Assembly (NCBI RefSeq): GCF_004342905.1
Contig: NZ_SMAN01000011.1
Span: forward strand, 20,709 to 84,708
DNA: 64,000 nt
From: Melghiribacillus thermohalophilus
GTDB taxonomy: Bacteria > Bacillota > Bacilli > Bacillales > Alkalibacillaceae
Direction of reading: 5' to 3'
A model generated the notes under the pieces. The model searched no databases. It saw nothing but the letters and a program-made list of their open reading frames with translations, and was not told where the DNA came from. The translations under genes were made by a program, and so were the position numbers. Below are positions 1-13,957 of the stretch, one piece after another (positions within the stretch are counted from its first letter, which is position 1; each line of letters begins with the position of its first letter).

Positions 1-145
1 TCTTGAACAAATTAAAGAGCTTGCAGATCTTCCATCCTACGAAGGTTTGCTTTCTATGCTGCTCAGCGTGCTTCAGGCTCCTGTGCGCAATTTTGCATAT
101 GCCGCAAAGGCCATTGCCGACCAAAAAGAAGAAGCAGGTGCTTAA
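1..145 (+). CDS. rplJ: 50S ribosomal protein L10, C-terminal part (5' end outside window)
   Basis: Open frame from base 2 to a TAA at 143-145, immediately upstream of rplL. The visible residues ([20 protein letters not shown], then a short Ala-rich tail) match the L10 C-terminal region, whose helix anchors L7/L12 dimers on the ribosomal stalk. Only about 47 codons are in the window. Placement before rplL is the standard rplJL operon. Confidence 0.9.
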   Translation, partial: LEQIKELADLPSYEGLLSMLLSVLQAPVRNFAYAAKAIADQKEEAGA

Positions 146-196
146 TCGCCTGATTCTGAACGTCTGATAAAACAAAATATTTGAGGAGGAATTAAG

Positions 197-562
197 ATGA
201 CGAAAGAACAAATTATTGATGCGCTTAAAGAGATGACTGTTCTTGAACTTAACGAACTTGTTAAAGCGATTGAAGAAGAATTTGGTGTAACTGCTGCAGC
301 TCCTGTGGCTGTTGCAGGCGGTGCAGCTGGTGGAGATGCTGCTGAAGAAAAATCTGAATTTGATGTCGTACTTACCGATGCAGGAAGCTCTAAAATCAAA
401 GTGGTTAAAGCTGTACGCGAAATCACTGGTCTTGGCTTGAAAGATGCAAAAGACTTAGTCGATAACGCTCCAAAACCAGTTAAAGAAGGCGTTGCAAAAG
501 AAGAAGCTGAAGAACTGAAAGCTAAACTTGAAGAAGCAGGTGCTTCTGTAGAGTTGAAGTAA
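197..562 (+). CDS. rplL: 50S ribosomal protein L7/L12
   Basis: 121 aa, full length for the family. The N-terminal dimerisation domain (about 1-35, [16 protein letters not shown]) is followed by an Ala/Gly-rich hinge (about 36-55) and the C-terminal factor-binding domain with [20 protein letters not shown] and the ending [10 protein letters not shown]. It forms the mobile stalk that recruits EF-Tu and EF-G. The start is an ATG preceded by GAGGAGGAATTAAG. It lies 51 bases after rplJ, and a terminator-like hairpin follows. Confidence 0.98.
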   Translation: MTKEQIIDALKEMTVLELNELVKAIEEEFGVTAAAPVAVAGGAAGGDAAEEKSEFDVVLTDAGSSKIKVVKAVREITGLGLKDAKDLVDNAPKPVKEGVAKEEAEELKAKLEEAGASVELK

Positions 563-582
563 GTCGCTGAAATGAAATGAGT

Positions 583-616
583 AAAGCTCGCTGTTTACCG
601 GCGGGCTTTGCTTTTT
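583..616 (+). terminator. Rho-independent terminator after rplL
   Basis: Stem AAAGCTCGC (583-591) pairs with GCGGGCTTT (601-609, one G-U), followed by a T-rich run. It closes or attenuates the rplJL unit before the methyltransferase gene. Confidence 0.75.
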
Positions 617-702
617 ATATCTTATTCCAGGGCATTTTTTCATGAGCCATTTTGATTAAGGATGATGCCATCTGGTAAAAATGAATTCTGGAAGGTGTTA
701 GC

Positions 703-1305
703 ATGGATCACTACTATTCAAAAGACCCGGCATCCAAAAGTGAACCGGTAACCTGGAAGGAACATCTCCGGGAGAAAACATTCATATTTACTTCGGATCA
801 TGGTGTTTTTTCTAAAGGAAAAGTTGATTTTGGTTCCAGAACCTTAATTGAATATTTTGAAGAGCCTGAGGTAGAAGGTCCGATTGTGGATGTGGGCTGT
901 GGTTACGGTCCTATTGGACTTTCCCTGGCACATCGTTACCCATCCCGTCATGTATACATGATAGATGTGAATCAACGGGCCCTGGAGCTTGCGAGAAAGA
1001 ATGCAGCGGATAATCATATAACAAATGTTACTGTCCGGGAAAGTGATCTGCTGGATGGTGTTTCGGAACAGAAGTTTGCTGCCATCGTTTCAAATCCCCC
1101 GGTTCGTGCCGGAAAAAATATTGTTCACCGTCTATTTGAAGACAGTTTTCATGCACTGCTCACAGGCGGGGAACTCTGGATCGTTCTTCAAAAAAAACAG
1201 GGAGCACCTTCCGCGAAGAAAAAACTTGAGGAAATCTTTGGCCATGCCGATATAAGAAAAAGAAACAAAGGATATTACATTATTGTTGCAAAAAAGTTTG
1301 ACTGA
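703..1305 (+). CDS. ybxB: RsmC-like class I SAM-dependent methyltransferase
   Basis: 200 aa. The SAM-binding motif I is DVGCGYGPIGL (about residues 63-73), an acidic post-motif (IDVNQRALELA) follows, and the catalytic motif IV is SNPPVR (about 130-135); NPP motifs are typical of N2-guanine RNA methyltransferases such as RsmC. B. subtilis has the equivalent gene (ybxB) in exactly this position between rplL and rpoB. The exact RNA substrate is not evident from the sequence. The start follows GGAAGGTG; the neighbours suggest an rRNA/ribosome role. Confidence 0.85.
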   Translation: MDHYYSKDPASKSEPVTWKEHLREKTFIFTSDHGVFSKGKVDFGSRTLIEYFEEPEVEGPIVDVGCGYGPIGLSLAHRYPSRHVYMIDVNQRALELARKNAADNHITNVTVRESDLLDGVSEQKFAAIVSNPPVRAGKNIVHRLFEDSFHALLTGGELWIVLQKKQGAPSAKKKLEEIFGHADIRKRNKGYYIIVAKKFD

Positions 1306-1384
1306 ACGTTTTAGCTATGCTAATATTGAAAAATGCCAACATATAAAAACTCTTGTCAAGGGGAATTTTTCATGGCATGAGATG

Positions 1385-1413
1385 TATATTTCACCTCTGT
1401 TATGGGATATAAT
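1385..1413 (+). promoter_or_regulatory. Candidate sigma-A promoter for rpoB-rpoC
   Basis: A perfect -10 TATAAT at 1408-1413 lies 17 bases after a weak -35 TATATT (1385-1390). It is the best promoter-like site in the 438-base gap before rpoB and would give a leader of more than 300 bases. Confidence 0.5.
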
Positions 1414-1506
1414 GGTAAAACTGAGAATAAACAATCATAAGCGGTTTTCATAGCAAAACCCTTTTTCTTTTTGTCTAACGTTAGAGAGAATGAAAATAGG
1501 ATAGGC

Positions 1507-1639
1507 CATTCGTTTTATATACGATTTTCTGAAGCAGCGATCCCGTCGTTTAAATGGACTGATCTACTGGCTTTGACCGACCGATCTCTCCCATGTATTT
1601 TGCGGAATTTTCGGCCGGTTAAGTGATATAAAACGAATG
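1507..1639 (+). promoter_or_regulatory. Large potential stem-loop in the rpoB 5' leader
   Basis: A perfect 14-base inverted repeat, CATTCGTTTTATAT (1507-1520) and ATATAAAACGAATG (1626-1639), encloses a second, imperfect 12-base pairing (1573-1584 with 1611-1622; one mismatch and one G-U). A further hairpin, TTCGGCA/TGCCGGA, follows at about 1688-1712. No reading frame occupies the gap, so it holds promoter and structured leader only. Confidence 0.5.
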
Positions 1640-1752
1640 TACCATATAACATGCTTATGTGGGCAGAGGAGGCCTGCATAATCTATGTTCGGCATGCACT
1701 TTTTTGCCGGACCCTTTGTTTTTAAATTATGTTTGTTTGAGGGGTGAATCAG

Positions 1753-4700
1753 TTGACAGGTCAACTAGTTCAATATGGTCGACACCGCCAGCGAAGAAGT
1801 TACGCGCGTATCAGTGAAGTTCTGGAATTGCCAAACTTAATCGAAATTCAAACCGCTTCATATGAATGGTTCCTCGAAGAAGGTTTGAGAGAGATGTTTC
1901 AGGACATTTCCCCGATCGAAGACTTCACCGGAAACCTTTCATTAGAATTTGTAGATTATAGTCTGGGTGAACCGAAGTACCCGGTGGACGAAGCAAAAGA
2001 GCGAGACGTCACGTATTCAGCTCCTCTTCGTGTAAAGGTACGACTGCTGAATAAAGAAACAGGGGAAGTAAAAGAGCAGGAAGTGTTCATGGGGGATTTT
2101 CCTCTGATGACAGACACAGGCACCTTTATTATTAATGGTGCAGAACGTGTCATCGTATCTCAGCTCGTCCGTTCTCCAAGTGTTTATTACAGTGAAAAGA
2201 TGGATAAAAACGGCAAAAAAGGATATACGGCTACCGTCATTCCAAACCGTGGAGCATGGCTTGAGTTTGAGACTGATGCAAAAGATGTGGTACATGTACG
2301 AATTGACCGAACAAGAAAATTGCCAATCACAGTGCTGCTCCGTGCCCTGGGATTTAGCACAGATGAAGATATAATCGAACTGCTCGGAGACAACCTGTTT
2401 TTGAGAAATACGCTAGAAAAAGACAATACAGAAAACAGCGAAAAAGCGCTTCTGGAAATTTATGAACGTCTGCGTCCGGGAGAACCGCCCACTGTTGAAA
2501 ATGCAAAGAGCCTGCTGATCTCCCGTTTCTTTGACCCTAAACGATATGACCTTGCTCACGTGGGACGTTATAAGATCAACAAAAAACTCCATATTAAAAA
2601 TCGTATATTTAACCAGATCCTTGCGGAAAACATTGTTGATGCGGAAACTGGCGAAGTGATTGCCCGTGAAGGTGACCGAATGGATCGCCGTTTGCTGAAT
2701 AGAATATTACCTTACCTGGAAAATGAGGAAAACAGGCTGGGTGAGCAAATTCTAGAGCCTCATGAAGGGGTTTTGGATGACCCGATTAAGATTCAGTCCA
2801 TTAAAATTTACGACCCAACTGATCCCGAAGGCGAAAAAACGCTGAATGTGATCAGCAATGCCCAGGTAGAAGATGGTGTAAAAAACATTACACCGGCCGA
2901 CATCATTGCTTCAATCAGCTATTTCTTTAACTTGTTACATGAAGTAGGAGATACTGACGATATTGACCATCTGGGAAATCGTCGCCTTCGTTCGGTTGGT
3001 GAATTATTGCAGAACCAGTTCCGGATTGGTTTATCGAGAATGGAACGTGTGGTCCGTGAACGAATGTCGATTCAGGATACGAGTTCCATTACACCTCAGC
3101 AATTGATCAATATTCGTCCAGTCATCGCATCGATCAAGGAATTTTTCGGCAGTTCTCAGCTGTCTCAGTTTATGGACCAGACGAATCCGCTGGCAGAATT
3201 AACCCATAAACGGAGGCTGTCAGCCCTTGGACCGGGCGGTCTTACCAGGGAACGCGCAGGATTTGAAGTCCGTGACGTTCACTATTCGCATTATGGCCGT
3301 ATGTGTCCGATTGAGACGCCTGAGGGTCCAAACATTGGCTTGATTAATTCCCTATCTTCATATGCGAAAGTCAATAAGTTTGGATTTATCGAAACACCTT
3401 ATCGCAGAATAGATCCTGAAACGGGAAAGGTAACGGCGCAAATCGACTACCTGACAGCTGACGAAGAAGACAATTATGTCGTCGCCCAGGCGAATGCACG
3501 TCTCGATGACGAGGGTAACTTTATTGATGAGGAAGTCATTGCCCGTTTCCGGGGGGAAAACATTGTGGTTCCCCGGGACCGTGTAGACTATATGGATGTT
3601 TCCCCTAAACAGGTCGTTTCAGCTGCAACAGCCTGTATCCCTTTCCTGGAAAACGACGACTCCAACCGGGCTTTAATGGGCGCAAACATGCAGCGTCAGG
3701 CAGTGCCTCTCATGCAGCCGGAAGCACCAATTGTGGGAACGGGAATGGAGTATGTTTCAGGGAAAGACTCTGGTGCAGCTGTCATCTGTAAACATGATGG
3801 AATTGTTGAACGGGTTGAGGCTAAAGAAGTTCTCGTTCGCCGTGTTTCTGAAGTGGACGGAAAAGAAGTAAAGGGAGATTTAGACCGCTATCGCCTGCAA
3901 AAATTCGTTCGTTCAAACCAGGGTACATGTTACAATCAGCGTCCGATTGTGGAAAAGGGTGAACGGGTGAAGAAAGGTGATATTCTTGCAGACGGGCCGT
4001 CTATGGAACAGGGAGAACTTGCCCTTGGCCGTAACGTGCTTGTTGCCTTCATGACCTGGGATGGATACAACTTTGAGGACGCAATTATCATGAGTGAGCG
4101 TCTTGTAAAAGATGATGTATATACCTCTATTCATATTGAGGAGTTTGAATCTGAAGCCCGTGACACGAAATTGGGACCGGAGGAAATCACGCGTGATATT
4201 CCAAACGTTGGGGAAGACGCCTTAAAAAACCTCGATGAACGAGGAATTGTAAGAATCGGTGCAGAAGTTTCCGATGGGGACCTGCTTGTGGGTAAGGTTA
4301 CGCCTAAAGGTGTAACCGAACTGACTGCCGAAGAGCGCCTGCTTCATGCCATTTTTGGTGAAAAAGCCCGTGAAGTCCGTGACACATCTTTACGAGTCCC
4401 CCATGGCGGAGGCGGCATTGTTCTCGATGTAAAAGTATTTAAGCGGGAAGATGGAGATGAACTGCCTCCTGGCGTCAACCAGCTTGTGCGTGTCTACATT
4501 GTTCAGAAGCGGAAGATTTCTGAAGGGGATAAGATGGCAGGACGACATGGAAACAAAGGGGTTATCTCAAAAATTTTGCCTGAAGAAGATATGCCGTTCT
4601 TGCCGGATGGCACCCCGGTGGATATCATGTTGAACCCCCTAGGTGTACCATCCCGGATGAACATCGGTCAGGTGCTTGAGCTTCATCTCGGTATGGCAGC

Positions 4701-5301
4701 CAGACAGCTCGGCATTCATGTGGCTTCGCCGGTATTTGACGGTGCTGATGAGGAAGACGTCTGGGAAACCCTGGATGAAGCAGGTTTGCCACGGGACGCA
4801 AAAACCGTTCTGTACGATGGCCGTACAGGCGAACCTTTTGATAATCGAGTATCAGTCGGTGTTATGTACATGCTCAAATTGGCTCACATGGTCGATGATA
4901 AGCTACATGCACGCTCAACCGGACCATACTCACTCGTCACTCAGCAGCCGCTGGGCGGTAAAGCTCAGTTTGGTGGCCAGCGTTTTGGCGAGATGGAGGT
5001 GTGGGCCCTTGAGGCATATGGTGCAGCATATACCTTGCAGGAGTTATTAACCGTTAAATCCGATGATGTTGTCGGCCGTGTGAAAACGTATGAAGCAATT
5101 GTTAAAGGTGAAAACGTACCAGAGCCTGGAGTGCCGGAGTCATTTAAGGTATTAATCAAAGAGCTTCAAAGCCTTGGAATGGATGTAAAAATTCTTTCCA
5201 GTGATGAGACAGAGATCGAAATGCGCGATATCGAAGAAGACGATCAGCCTGCAGAACAGCTGGATGTCCAGGTGGATAGCAAAAAAAGTGTCACGAAGTA
5301 A
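1753..5301 (+). CDS. rpoB: DNA-directed RNA polymerase subunit beta
   Basis: 1182 aa from the TTG start ([20 protein letters not shown]), chosen because GAGGGGTG lies at the right distance and this matches the B. subtilis N-terminus; a GTG three codons upstream is possible. The rifampicin-pocket segment [20 protein letters not shown] has the wild-type residues at the commonly mutated positions. The C-terminal [20 protein letters not shown] and the acidic tail are typical. It forms the catalytic core of RNA polymerase with RpoC, whose gene follows 40 bases downstream. Confidence 0.98.
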   Translation: MTGQLVQYGRHRQRRSYARISEVLELPNLIEIQTASYEWFLEEGLREMFQDISPIEDFTGNLSLEFVDYSLGEPKYPVDEAKERDVTYSAPLRVKVRLLNKETGEVKEQEVFMGDFPLMTDTGTFIINGAERVIVSQLVRSPSVYYSEKMDKNGKKGYTATVIPNRGAWLEFETDAKDVVHVRIDRTRKLPITVLLRALGFSTDEDIIELLGDNLFLRNTLEKDNTENSEKALLEIYERLRPGEPPTVENAKSLLISRFFDPKRYDLAHVGRYKINKKLHIKNRIFNQILAENIVDAETGEVIAREGDRMDRRLLNRILPYLENEENRLGEQILEPHEGVLDDPIKIQSIKIYDPTDPEGEKTLNVISNAQVEDGVKNITPADIIASISYFFNLLHEVGDTDDIDHLGNRRLRSVGELLQNQFRIGLSRMERVVRERMSIQDTSSITPQQLINIRPVIASIKEFFGSSQLSQFMDQTNPLAELTHKRRLSALGPGGLTRERAGFEVRDVHYSHYGRMCPIETPEGPNIGLINSLSSYAKVNKFGFIETPYRRIDPETGKVTAQIDYLTADEEDNYVVAQANARLDDEGNFIDEEVIARFRGENIVVPRDRVDYMDVSPKQVVSAATACIPFLENDDSNRALMGANMQRQAVPLMQPEAPIVGTGMEYVSGKDSGAAVICKHDGIVERVEAKEVLVRRVSEVDGKEVKGDLDRYRLQKFVRSNQGTCYNQRPIVEKGERVKKGDILADGPSMEQGELALGRNVLVAFMTWDGYNFEDAIIMSERLVKDDVYTSIHIEEFESEARDTKLGPEEITRDIPNVGEDALKNLDERGIVRIGAEVSDGDLLVGKVTPKGVTELTAEERLLHAIFGEKAREVRDTSLRVPHGGGGIVLDVKVFKREDGDELPPGVNQLVRVYIVQKRKISEGDKMAGRHGNKGVISKILPEEDMPFLPDGTPVDIMLNPLGVPSRMNIGQVLELHLGMAARQLGIHVASPVFDGADEEDVWETLDEAGLPRDAKTVLYDGRTGEPFDNRVSVGVMYMLKLAHMVDDKLHARSTGPYSLVTQQPLGGKAQFGGQRFGEMEVWALEAYGAAYTLQELLTVKSDDVVGRVKTYEAIVKGENVPEPGVPESFKVLIKELQSLGMDVKILSSDETEIEMRDIEEDDQPAEQLDVQVDSKKSVTK

Positions 5302-5341
5302 TGGAATCGGTTAAACCAGGATTAAAAGGGAGGTTGGCCCC

Positions 5342-8300
5342 TTGCTAGATGTAAATAACTTTGAATTCATGAAAATCGGTTTGGCTTCACCGGATAAAAT
5401 CCGCTCCTGGTCTTATGGTGAAGTAAAAAAACCAGAAACCATCAACTATCGGACCTTAAAACCTGAAAAAGACGGGTTGTTTTGTGAACGGATTTTTGGT
5501 CCCACAAAGGACTGGGAATGTCACTGTGGAAAATATAAACGTGTTCGCTACAAAGGTGTCGTATGTGACCGATGTGGTGTAGAAGTGACAAAATCCAAAG
5601 TGAGAAGGGAGCGGATGGGGCATATTGAACTGGCAGCCCCTGTCTCCCATATCTGGTATTTTAAAGGGATTCCCAGTCGTATGGGGCTAGTCCTTGATAT
5701 GTCCCCGCGTGCACTCGAGGAAGTGATTTATTTTGCGGCCTATGTGGTGACAGATCCAGGGGATACTCCATTAGAAAAGAAACAGCTTCTTTCTGAAAAG
5801 GAATACCGTTCATACAGGGAAAAATACGGACAATCTTTTAAGGCTATGATGGGAGCGGAAGCCATCCGCAAGCTTTTAAAAGATATTGATCTGGATAAAG
5901 AAGTAGAAGCATTAAGAGAAGAGCTAAGAACAGCACAGGGTCAGCGCCGTACCCGTGCCATCAAACGTCTTGAAGTGCTTGAAGCATTCCGTCATTCTGG
6001 AAACGACCCATCCTGGATGATCCTGGATGTGCTTCCGGTTATTCCACCGGAACTCCGCCCAATGGTTCAACTGGATGGGGGACGCTTTGCTACATCTGAT
6101 TTGAATGATCTATATCGCCGTGTCATAAACCGAAACAATCGTCTGAAGCGGCTGCTTGATCTTGGAGCTCCAAGCATTATTGTTCAAAACGAAAAGCGGA
6201 TGCTTCAGGAAGCGGTAGATGCACTAATTGATAACGGACGCCGGGGCCGTCCGGTAACCGGGCCTGGAAATCGCCCATTAAAATCCCTTTCCCACATGTT
6301 AAAGGGTAAGCAGGGGCGTTTCCGTCAGAACCTGTTAGGTAAGCGTGTCGACTACTCCGGACGTTCGGTCATTGTTGTGGGTCCAGGTCTGAAAATGTAT
6401 CAGTGCGGTCTTCCGAAAGAAATGGCTCTGGAACTGTTTAAGCCATTTGTGATGAAAGAGCTGGTTGATCGGGGGCTGGCGCATAACATTAAGTCTGCTA
6501 AACGGAAAATTGAACGGGTACATCCGGAAGTATGGGGCGTGCTTGAAGATGTGATTAAAGAGCACCCAGTACTCCTGAACCGTGCACCGACACTGCACAG
6601 GCTTGGTATCCAGGCATTTGAGCCAACCCTTGTTGAGGGCCGTGCCATCAGGCTGCATCCACTGGTATGTACAGCATATAACGCAGACTTTGATGGAGAT
6701 CAGATGGCGGTTCACGTACCACTTTCCGCCGAAGCCCAGGCGGAAGCACGTATCCTGATGCTTGCTGCCCAAAACATCCTGAATCCTAAAGACGGTAAGC
6801 CAGTAGTCACACCGTCACAGGACATGGTGTTAGGAAACTATTACCTGACTCTGGAGCGTAAAGGGGCAATTGGTGAAGGGAAAGTATTTAAAGATGCCAA
6901 TGAAGCGTTGATTGCTTACCAAAATGGATATGTGCATCTTCATTCACGGATTGCAGTCGATGCAGGCTCATTAAATAATGAGACATTCACCGAAGATCAG
7001 AACAATATGCTTCTTTTAACAACGGTCGGAAAACTGATTTTCAATGAGATGCTGCCAAATTCATTCCCATACATTAATGAACCGACTGCAAACAATCTTG
7101 AAAATAAAACTCCAGAAAAATATTTTGTACCAAAGGGTACCAATGTGAAAGAGGAATTCGAAAAACGAGATCTTGTTCCTCCGTTTAAGAAAGGTATCCT
7201 TGGGGATATTATCGCAGAGGTATTCAAGCGCTTTAAAATTACGGAAACATCCAAAATGCTTGACCGCATGAAGGATCTTGGTTTCCATTACTCAACTAAA
7301 GCCGGGATTACAATTGGCATTTCCGATATCGTTGTATTGCCTGAAAAGCAAGAAATTCTTGAAAAAGCCCAGGCTAAAATCGATAAGGTCATGAAACAGT
7401 TCCGCCGGGGACTTATTACAGAAGAAGAGCGCTATGACCGTGTGATCAGCACCTGGACGGAAGCGAAGGACGAAATTCAGGATAAACTGATGGGCTCTCT
7501 GGATTCACACAACCCGATCTTTATGATGAGTGATTCCGGTGCACGGGGTAACGCATCCAACTTCACGCAGCTTGCAGGTATGCGTGGTCTGATGGCCAAC
7601 CCGGCCGGACGGATTATCGAGCTTCCGATTAAATCCAGCTTCCGTGAGGGTCTGACGGTACTGGAATACTTCATTTCCACTCACGGAGCCCGTAAAGGTC
7701 TTGCGGATACAGCTCTGAAGACAGCCGACTCAGGTTACTTAACCCGACGTCTAGTAGATGTCGCCCAGGATGTGATTGTCCGGGAAGACGACTGCGGAAC
7801 CGACCGGGGCATGACCGTGCGTGCTCTGAAAGATGGCAACGAAGAAATCGTACCATTGTACGACCGCCTTGTAGGGCGTACAGCCTTTCGAACGATCCGT
7901 AACCCAGAAACAGGCGAAACCATTGTTAAACGCAATAATATGATTTCGGAAGACCAGGCGAAGCAAATTGTAGAGTCTGGTATAGAAGAAGTCGAAATCC
8001 GCTCTGTGTTTACATGTAACACCCGCCACGGTGTCTGTAAAAAATGTTACGGGCGCAACCTGGCAATCGGCGACGAGGTGGAAGTTGGAGAGGCAGTCGG
8101 AATTATCGCTGCACAGTCTATTGGAGAACCAGGGACACAGCTTACCATGCGTACCTTCCACACAGGCGGTGTAGCGGGAGATGACATTACTCAGGGTCTG
8201 CCCCGTATTCAGGAGCTGTTTGAGGCCCGTAATCCAAAAGGTCAGGCTGTCATCAGTGAAGTATTTGGTACTGTTGAAGAAATTAATGAACTTAAGGATA

Positions 8301-8953
8301 AATTGGAAATTGTTGTACAGGGTGATGTTGAAAAACGATCCTACACAGCACCCCTCAGTGCAAGGATCAAAGTTTCCGTCGGCGATTCAGTTGTTGCTGG
8401 CCAGGAACTGACAGAGGGTTCTGTCGATCCAAAGGAACTCCTGAAAGTACAAGGCGTGGAAGGGGTTCAGGAATATTTGCTTCGCGAAGTACAAAAGGTT
8501 TATCGTATACAGGGTGTAGAAATCAGCGACAAGCATATTGAGGTTATGGTGCGCCAGATGCTCCGGAAAGTCCGTGTGGTAGATGCCGGAGATACAGATG
8601 TCCTTCCAGGTTCACTGCTTGAAGTGTTCCAATTTAAAGATGCTAACCGAAAAGCCATACAGGAAGGCAAACAGCCAGCAGTGGGACGTCCGATCATTCT
8701 CGGTATTACAAAAGCATCCCTTGAGACAGACTCATTTCTGTCTGCAGCATCCTTCCAGGAAACAACCAGAGTGCTTACGGATGCCGCTATCAAAGGGAAA
8801 ACAGATGAACTGCTCGGCTTAAAAGAAAATGTCATCATCGGTAAACTGGTGCCAGCAGGAACCGGTATGAACCGTTACCGCAAACTGAATGTACAGAAGA
8901 ATGAAGTTGAAGCAACAGAAGAAGAGAGCCGGGAAGAAATAACAGCACAATAA
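5342..8953 (+). CDS. rpoC: DNA-directed RNA polymerase subunit beta'
   Basis: 1203 aa from a TTG start ([20 protein letters not shown]), normal for bacilli. The N-terminal zinc ribbon is C-x-C-x12-C-x2-C (CHCGKY...CDRCG), the catalytic Mg motif is NADFDGDQM, and the second zinc cluster is in the [14 protein letters not shown] region. The bridge helix and trigger loop region ([20 protein letters not shown]) is intact. It is co-transcribed with rpoB. Confidence 0.98.
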   Translation: MLDVNNFEFMKIGLASPDKIRSWSYGEVKKPETINYRTLKPEKDGLFCERIFGPTKDWECHCGKYKRVRYKGVVCDRCGVEVTKSKVRRERMGHIELAAPVSHIWYFKGIPSRMGLVLDMSPRALEEVIYFAAYVVTDPGDTPLEKKQLLSEKEYRSYREKYGQSFKAMMGAEAIRKLLKDIDLDKEVEALREELRTAQGQRRTRAIKRLEVLEAFRHSGNDPSWMILDVLPVIPPELRPMVQLDGGRFATSDLNDLYRRVINRNNRLKRLLDLGAPSIIVQNEKRMLQEAVDALIDNGRRGRPVTGPGNRPLKSLSHMLKGKQGRFRQNLLGKRVDYSGRSVIVVGPGLKMYQCGLPKEMALELFKPFVMKELVDRGLAHNIKSAKRKIERVHPEVWGVLEDVIKEHPVLLNRAPTLHRLGIQAFEPTLVEGRAIRLHPLVCTAYNADFDGDQMAVHVPLSAEAQAEARILMLAAQNILNPKDGKPVVTPSQDMVLGNYYLTLERKGAIGEGKVFKDANEALIAYQNGYVHLHSRIAVDAGSLNNETFTEDQNNMLLLTTVGKLIFNEMLPNSFPYINEPTANNLENKTPEKYFVPKGTNVKEEFEKRDLVPPFKKGILGDIIAEVFKRFKITETSKMLDRMKDLGFHYSTKAGITIGISDIVVLPEKQEILEKAQAKIDKVMKQFRRGLITEEERYDRVISTWTEAKDEIQDKLMGSLDSHNPIFMMSDSGARGNASNFTQLAGMRGLMANPAGRIIELPIKSSFREGLTVLEYFISTHGARKGLADTALKTADSGYLTRRLVDVAQDVIVREDDCGTDRGMTVRALKDGNEEIVPLYDRLVGRTAFRTIRNPETGETIVKRNNMISEDQAKQIVESGIEEVEIRSVFTCNTRHGVCKKCYGRNLAIGDEVEVGEAVGIIAAQSIGEPGTQLTMRTFHTGGVAGDDITQGLPRIQELFEARNPKGQAVISEVFGTVEEINELKDKLEIVVQGDVEKRSYTAPLSARIKVSVGDSVVAGQELTEGSVDPKELLKVQGVEGVQEYLLREVQKVYRIQGVEISDKHIEVMVRQMLRKVRVVDAGDTDVLPGSLLEVFQFKDANRKAIQEGKQPAVGRPIILGITKASLETDSFLSAASFQETTRVLTDAAIKGKTDELLGLKENVIIGKLVPAGTGMNRYRKLNVQKNEVEATEEESREEITAQ

Positions 8954-9003
8954 CTGGATAGGATGAGGAAAATCGGAAGCACCTTGAATTTTTAAAAATA
9001 TCG

Positions 9004-9031
9004 TTGACATGAACAAATGAGAAGTGATAAT
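9004..9031 (+). promoter_or_regulatory. Sigma-A promoter before rplGB-rpsL
   Basis: A perfect -35 TTGACA (9004-9009), 16-base spacer and GATAAT (9026-9031) stand upstream of the L7Ae-like gene. It gives the streptomycin (str) operon an entry point independent of rpoBC. Confidence 0.75.
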
Positions 9032-9077
9032 ATATTCAAGGTGCTTCCATTACCTTGTTACTTTGGAGGATATACCA

Positions 9078-9841
<764 letters not shown>

Positions 9842-9886
9842 TCGGATATCTCGTACTAGTTCTACGACATTTTGAAAGGAGGGTGA

Positions 9887-10360
<474 letters not shown>

Positions 10361-10407
10361 TCGCATTCGAACATTCTTAAACTACATTTCAGGAAGGAGA
10401 AAGTTGC

Positions 10408-12486
10408 ATGGCTAGAGAGTTCTCCTTAGACAAATACCGTAATATCGGAATTATGGCTCACATCGATGCCGGAAAAACAACGACTACCGAACGTATTTTG
10501 TTCTATACAGGACGTATTCATAAAATTGGAGAAACTCACGAAGGTGCTTCCCAGATGGACTGGATGGAGCAGGAACAGGAACGCGGAATCACCATTACAT
10601 CCGCGGCGACTACTGCTCAATGGAAGGGCCATCGTATCAATATTATCGATACACCGGGCCACGTAGACTTCACTGTTGAGGTTGAACGTTCCTTGCGTGT
10701 TCTTGACGGTTCTGTTGCCGTACTTGATGCTCAGTCCGGAGTTGAGCCACAGACGGAGACGGTATGGCGTCAGGCAACAACCTATGGTGTACCTCGAATC
10801 GTTTTTGTCAATAAGATGGACAAAGTGGGAGCAGACTTCCTGTATTCTGTAAGCACCTTGCATGATCGTCTTGGTGCCAATGCTCATCCAATTCAGCTGC
10901 CAATTGGCGCTGAAGATGAGTTTGAGGGCATCATTGATCTGGTAGAAATGGAAGCTTATTATTATACAGACGATTTAGGAACTCGTACAGAGTCCCGTCC
11001 AGTACCTGACGAATATAAAGATCAGGCAGAAGAATATCGCGCCAAACTAATTGAAGCTGTTGCCGAGCTCGACGAAGACTTAATGATGAAATACCTGGAA
11101 GGTGAAGAAATCACAAAAGAAGAACTGAAAGCTGCCATCCGTAAGGCAACTTGTAACGTAGAATTCTATCCTGTACTTTGTGGTTCTGCCTTCAAAAACA
11201 AAGGGGTACAGCTCATGCTGGATGCTGTTGTGGACTATCTTCCGTCTCCACTTGATGTTCCATCAATCAAAGGTGTCGTTCCTGATACCGAGGAAGAAAT
11301 TGAACGCAAGTCCAGTGACGATGAACCCTTCTCAGCTCTGGCATTTAAAGTCATGACAGACCCGTATGTAGGTAAACTGACATTCTTCCGTGTTTATTCA
11401 GGTACCCTTGATTCTGGATCTTATGTAAAGAACTCCACAAAAGACAAACGTGAGCGTATCGGTCGAATCCTGCAAATGCACGCCAATCACCGTGAAGAAA
11501 TATCTCGCGTATATGCCGGTGATATTGCTGCTGCAGTAGGATTGAAAGATACAGCTACAGGCGATACACTATGTGATGACAAGAACCCAGTAATTCTTGA
11601 ATCGATGGAATTCCCAGAACCAGTTATCGAGGTTGCCATCGAACCAAAATCGAAAGCAGATCAGGATAAAATGGCTGTAGCTCTTGCTAAGCTGGCAGAA
11701 GAAGACCCTACATTCAGAACTGAAACCAATCCTGAAACAGGTCAGACCATTATTGCCGGTATGGGAGAGCTTCATCTTGACATTATCGTGGACCGCCTCA
11801 AGCGTGAATTTAAAGTGGAAGCCAACATTGGTGCTCCACAGGTTGCTTACCGTGAAACATTCCGCGAAACTGCAGAAGTTGAAGGTAAGTTCATTCGCCA
11901 GTCTGGTGGTCGCGGTCAGTACGGTCATGTCTGGATCCGCTTTGAGCCAAATGAAGAAGGTGCAGGATTCGAATTCCATGACGCCATTGTCGGTGGTGTA
12001 GTCCCTCGTGAATACATTCCGGCAGTAAAAGCTGGTCTTGAAGAAGCCATGGAAAATGGAGTGCTTGCCGGATATCCATTAATCGACGTGAAAGCTACTC
12101 TGTTTGATGGTTCATACCACGATGTGGACTCAAGTGAAACAGCCTTTAAAGTTGCAGCTTCCCTTGCGCTGAGAGAAGCGAAAAACAAATGTAAACCTGT
12201 TTTGCTTGAACCGATGATGAAAGTGGAAGTAGTCGTACCTGAAGACTACATGGGTGATGTCATGGGTGATATCACTTCCCGTCGTGGACGTGTTGAAGGA
12301 ATGGGTTCACGGGGAAATGCATCTGTCGTTAATGCGTTTGTTCCACTATCCGAAATGTTTGGCTATGCAACAGCACTTCGCTCAAACACACAGGGACGTG
12401 GAACGTATACGATGCACTTTGATCACTACGAAGAAGTACCTAAAAATATTGCAGAAGAGATTATCAAGAAAAATAGTGGTCAATAA
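10408..12486 (+). CDS. fusA: Elongation factor G
   Basis: 692 aa, full length. The GTPase motifs are AHIDAGKTT (G1), a switch I segment around [14 protein letters not shown] (G3) and NKMD (G4). Domains II-V follow, ending with [13 protein letters not shown] and the [20 protein letters not shown] segment. It catalyses translocation with GTP hydrolysis and participates in ribosome recycling. It is part of the str operon. Confidence 0.98.
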   Translation: MAREFSLDKYRNIGIMAHIDAGKTTTTERILFYTGRIHKIGETHEGASQMDWMEQEQERGITITSAATTAQWKGHRINIIDTPGHVDFTVEVERSLRVLDGSVAVLDAQSGVEPQTETVWRQATTYGVPRIVFVNKMDKVGADFLYSVSTLHDRLGANAHPIQLPIGAEDEFEGIIDLVEMEAYYYTDDLGTRTESRPVPDEYKDQAEEYRAKLIEAVAELDEDLMMKYLEGEEITKEELKAAIRKATCNVEFYPVLCGSAFKNKGVQLMLDAVVDYLPSPLDVPSIKGVVPDTEEEIERKSSDDEPFSALAFKVMTDPYVGKLTFFRVYSGTLDSGSYVKNSTKDKRERIGRILQMHANHREEISRVYAGDIAAAVGLKDTATGDTLCDDKNPVILESMEFPEPVIEVAIEPKSKADQDKMAVALAKLAEEDPTFRTETNPETGQTIIAGMGELHLDIIVDRLKREFKVEANIGAPQVAYRETFRETAEVEGKFIRQSGGRGQYGHVWIRFEPNEEGAGFEFHDAIVGGVVPREYIPAVKAGLEEAMENGVLAGYPLIDVKATLFDGSYHDVDSSETAFKVAASLALREAKNKCKPVLLEPMMKVEVVVPEDYMGDVMGDITSRRGRVEGMGSRGNASVVNAFVPLSEMFGYATALRSNTQGRGTYTMHFDHYEEVPKNIAEEIIKKNSGQ

Positions 12487-12530
12487 TTAACATTTTAACA
12501 CCCATCAATTATAACTTGTTGTAGTAGACT

Positions 12531-12558
12531 CGGAAGCAGTCTTTCCCGATTGCTTCCG
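12531..12558 (+). promoter_or_regulatory. Hairpin between fusA and tuf
   Basis: CGGAAGCA (12531-12538) pairs with TGCTTCCG (12551-12558) in the 129-base gap. No T-run follows, so it is not a strong terminator; it may be a processing or stabilising structure separating fusA from the more highly expressed tuf. Confidence 0.4.
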
Positions 12559-12615
12559 GGCACAACATAAATATTAATCCATAAGTCATTAATTCTTTAA
12601 AAGGAGGAAATATAA

Positions 12616-13806
12616 ATGTCAAAAGAAAAATTTGATCGTTCCAAACCCCATGTTAACATCGGGACTATTGGACACGTTGACCATGGTAAAACTACTTTAA
12701 CTGCAGCAATCACTCACGTACTTCACAAAAAATCTGGTAAAGGTACTGCGATGGCATACGACCAGATCGACGGTGCTCCAGAAGAGCGTGAGCGCGGTAT
12801 TACGATCGCAACTGCACACGTTGAGTATGAAACTGACAACCGTCACTATGCACACGTTGACTGCCCGGGTCACGCTGACTACGTTAAAAACATGATCACT
12901 GGTGCAGCTCAGATGGACGGTGCGATCCTTGTAGTATCTGCGGCTGATGGTCCAATGCCACAGACTCGTGAGCACATTCTTCTTTCCCGTCAGGTAGGTG
13001 TACCTGCAATCGTCGTATTCTTGAATAAAACAGACATGGTAGACGACGAAGAGCTTCTTGAGCTAGTAGAAATGGAAGTTCGCGATCTTCTGTCTGAATA
13101 CGAATTCCCTGGTGACGATGTACCAGTCATCAAAGGTTCTGCGTTAAAAGCTCTTGAAGGTGATGCTGACTACGAAAACGCTATTCTTGAGCTGATGGAT
13201 GCAGTAGATGAGTACATCCCAACTCCAGACCGTGACACTGACAAACCATTCATGATGCCTGTAGAGGACGTATTCTCCATCACCGGACGCGGTACAGTTG
13301 CAACTGGTCGTGTTGAGCGCGGTCAAATCAAAGTTGGTGACGAAGTAGAAATTATCGGTCTTGCTGACGAAGCACAAAAAACTACTGTTACTGGTGTAGA
13401 AATGTTCCGTAAGCTTCTTGACTATGCTGAAGCTGGAGACAACATCGGTGCACTGCTTCGCGGTATCTCCCGTGAAGAAGTAAAACGTGGTCAGGTTCTT
13501 GCTGCACCAGGAACGATTACACCACACACTAAATTTAAAGCAGAAGTTTATGTACTATCTAAAGAAGAAGGTGGACGTCATACTCCATTCTTCTCTAACT
13601 ATCGTCCTCAGTTCTACTTCCGTACAACTGACGTAACTGGTGTAATCACTCTTCCAGATGGTGTAGAAATGGTTATGCCTGGAGATAACGTAGAAATGAC
13701 AGTAGAACTGATTTCACCAATCGCGATCGAAGACGGAACGAAGTTTTCTATCCGTGAAGGTGGACGTACTGTAGGAGCAGGCGTTGTATCTCAAATTATC
13801 GAGTAA
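12616..13806 (+). CDS. tuf: Elongation factor Tu
   Basis: 396 aa. GTPase motifs are GHVDHGKTT, the [14 protein letters not shown] switch I segment, DCPGH and NKTD; domains II and III follow, with GVEMFRK and [19 protein letters not shown]. It delivers aminoacyl-tRNA to the ribosome. The start follows AAAAGGAGGAAATATAA. Codon use is strongly biased to a few codons, as expected for one of the most abundant proteins. A single tuf gene is seen here. Confidence 0.99.
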   Translation: MSKEKFDRSKPHVNIGTIGHVDHGKTTLTAAITHVLHKKSGKGTAMAYDQIDGAPEERERGITIATAHVEYETDNRHYAHVDCPGHADYVKNMITGAAQMDGAILVVSAADGPMPQTREHILLSRQVGVPAIVVFLNKTDMVDDEELLELVEMEVRDLLSEYEFPGDDVPVIKGSALKALEGDADYENAILELMDAVDEYIPTPDRDTDKPFMMPVEDVFSITGRGTVATGRVERGQIKVGDEVEIIGLADEAQKTTVTGVEMFRKLLDYAEAGDNIGALLRGISREEVKRGQVLAAPGTITPHTKFKAEVYVLSKEEGGRHTPFFSNYRPQFYFRTTDVTGVITLPDGVEMVMPGDNVEMTVELISPIAIEDGTKFSIREGGRTVGAGVVSQIIE

Positions 13807-13829
13807 TGAAGAATAACAGATCCGATAGA

Positions 13830-13863
13830 AGCAGACAGCGACTTAGCTGTCTGCTTTTTTGTG
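13830..13863 (+). terminator. Rho-independent terminator after tuf
   Basis: A perfect 10-base stem, AGCAGACAGC/GCTGTCTGCT (13830-13839 with 13846-13855), with loop GACTTA and a following T-run. It ends the str operon. Confidence 0.93.
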
Positions 13864-13957
13864 GTTGCAGAAAAAGTTTAAATAGACAATTTATTTTACA
13901 TACTGGTAGAGAATTTAACTATAAAATAGGCGATGTTTCCCCTTTTTCCGGAAGACC

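Noticed and set aside
1956..2426. Minus-strand open frames opposite rpoB
   Set aside because: They mirror the strongly conserved rpoB frame, have no ribosome-binding sites and no recognisable product; the same holds for other antisense frames across the ribosomal and pur genes.
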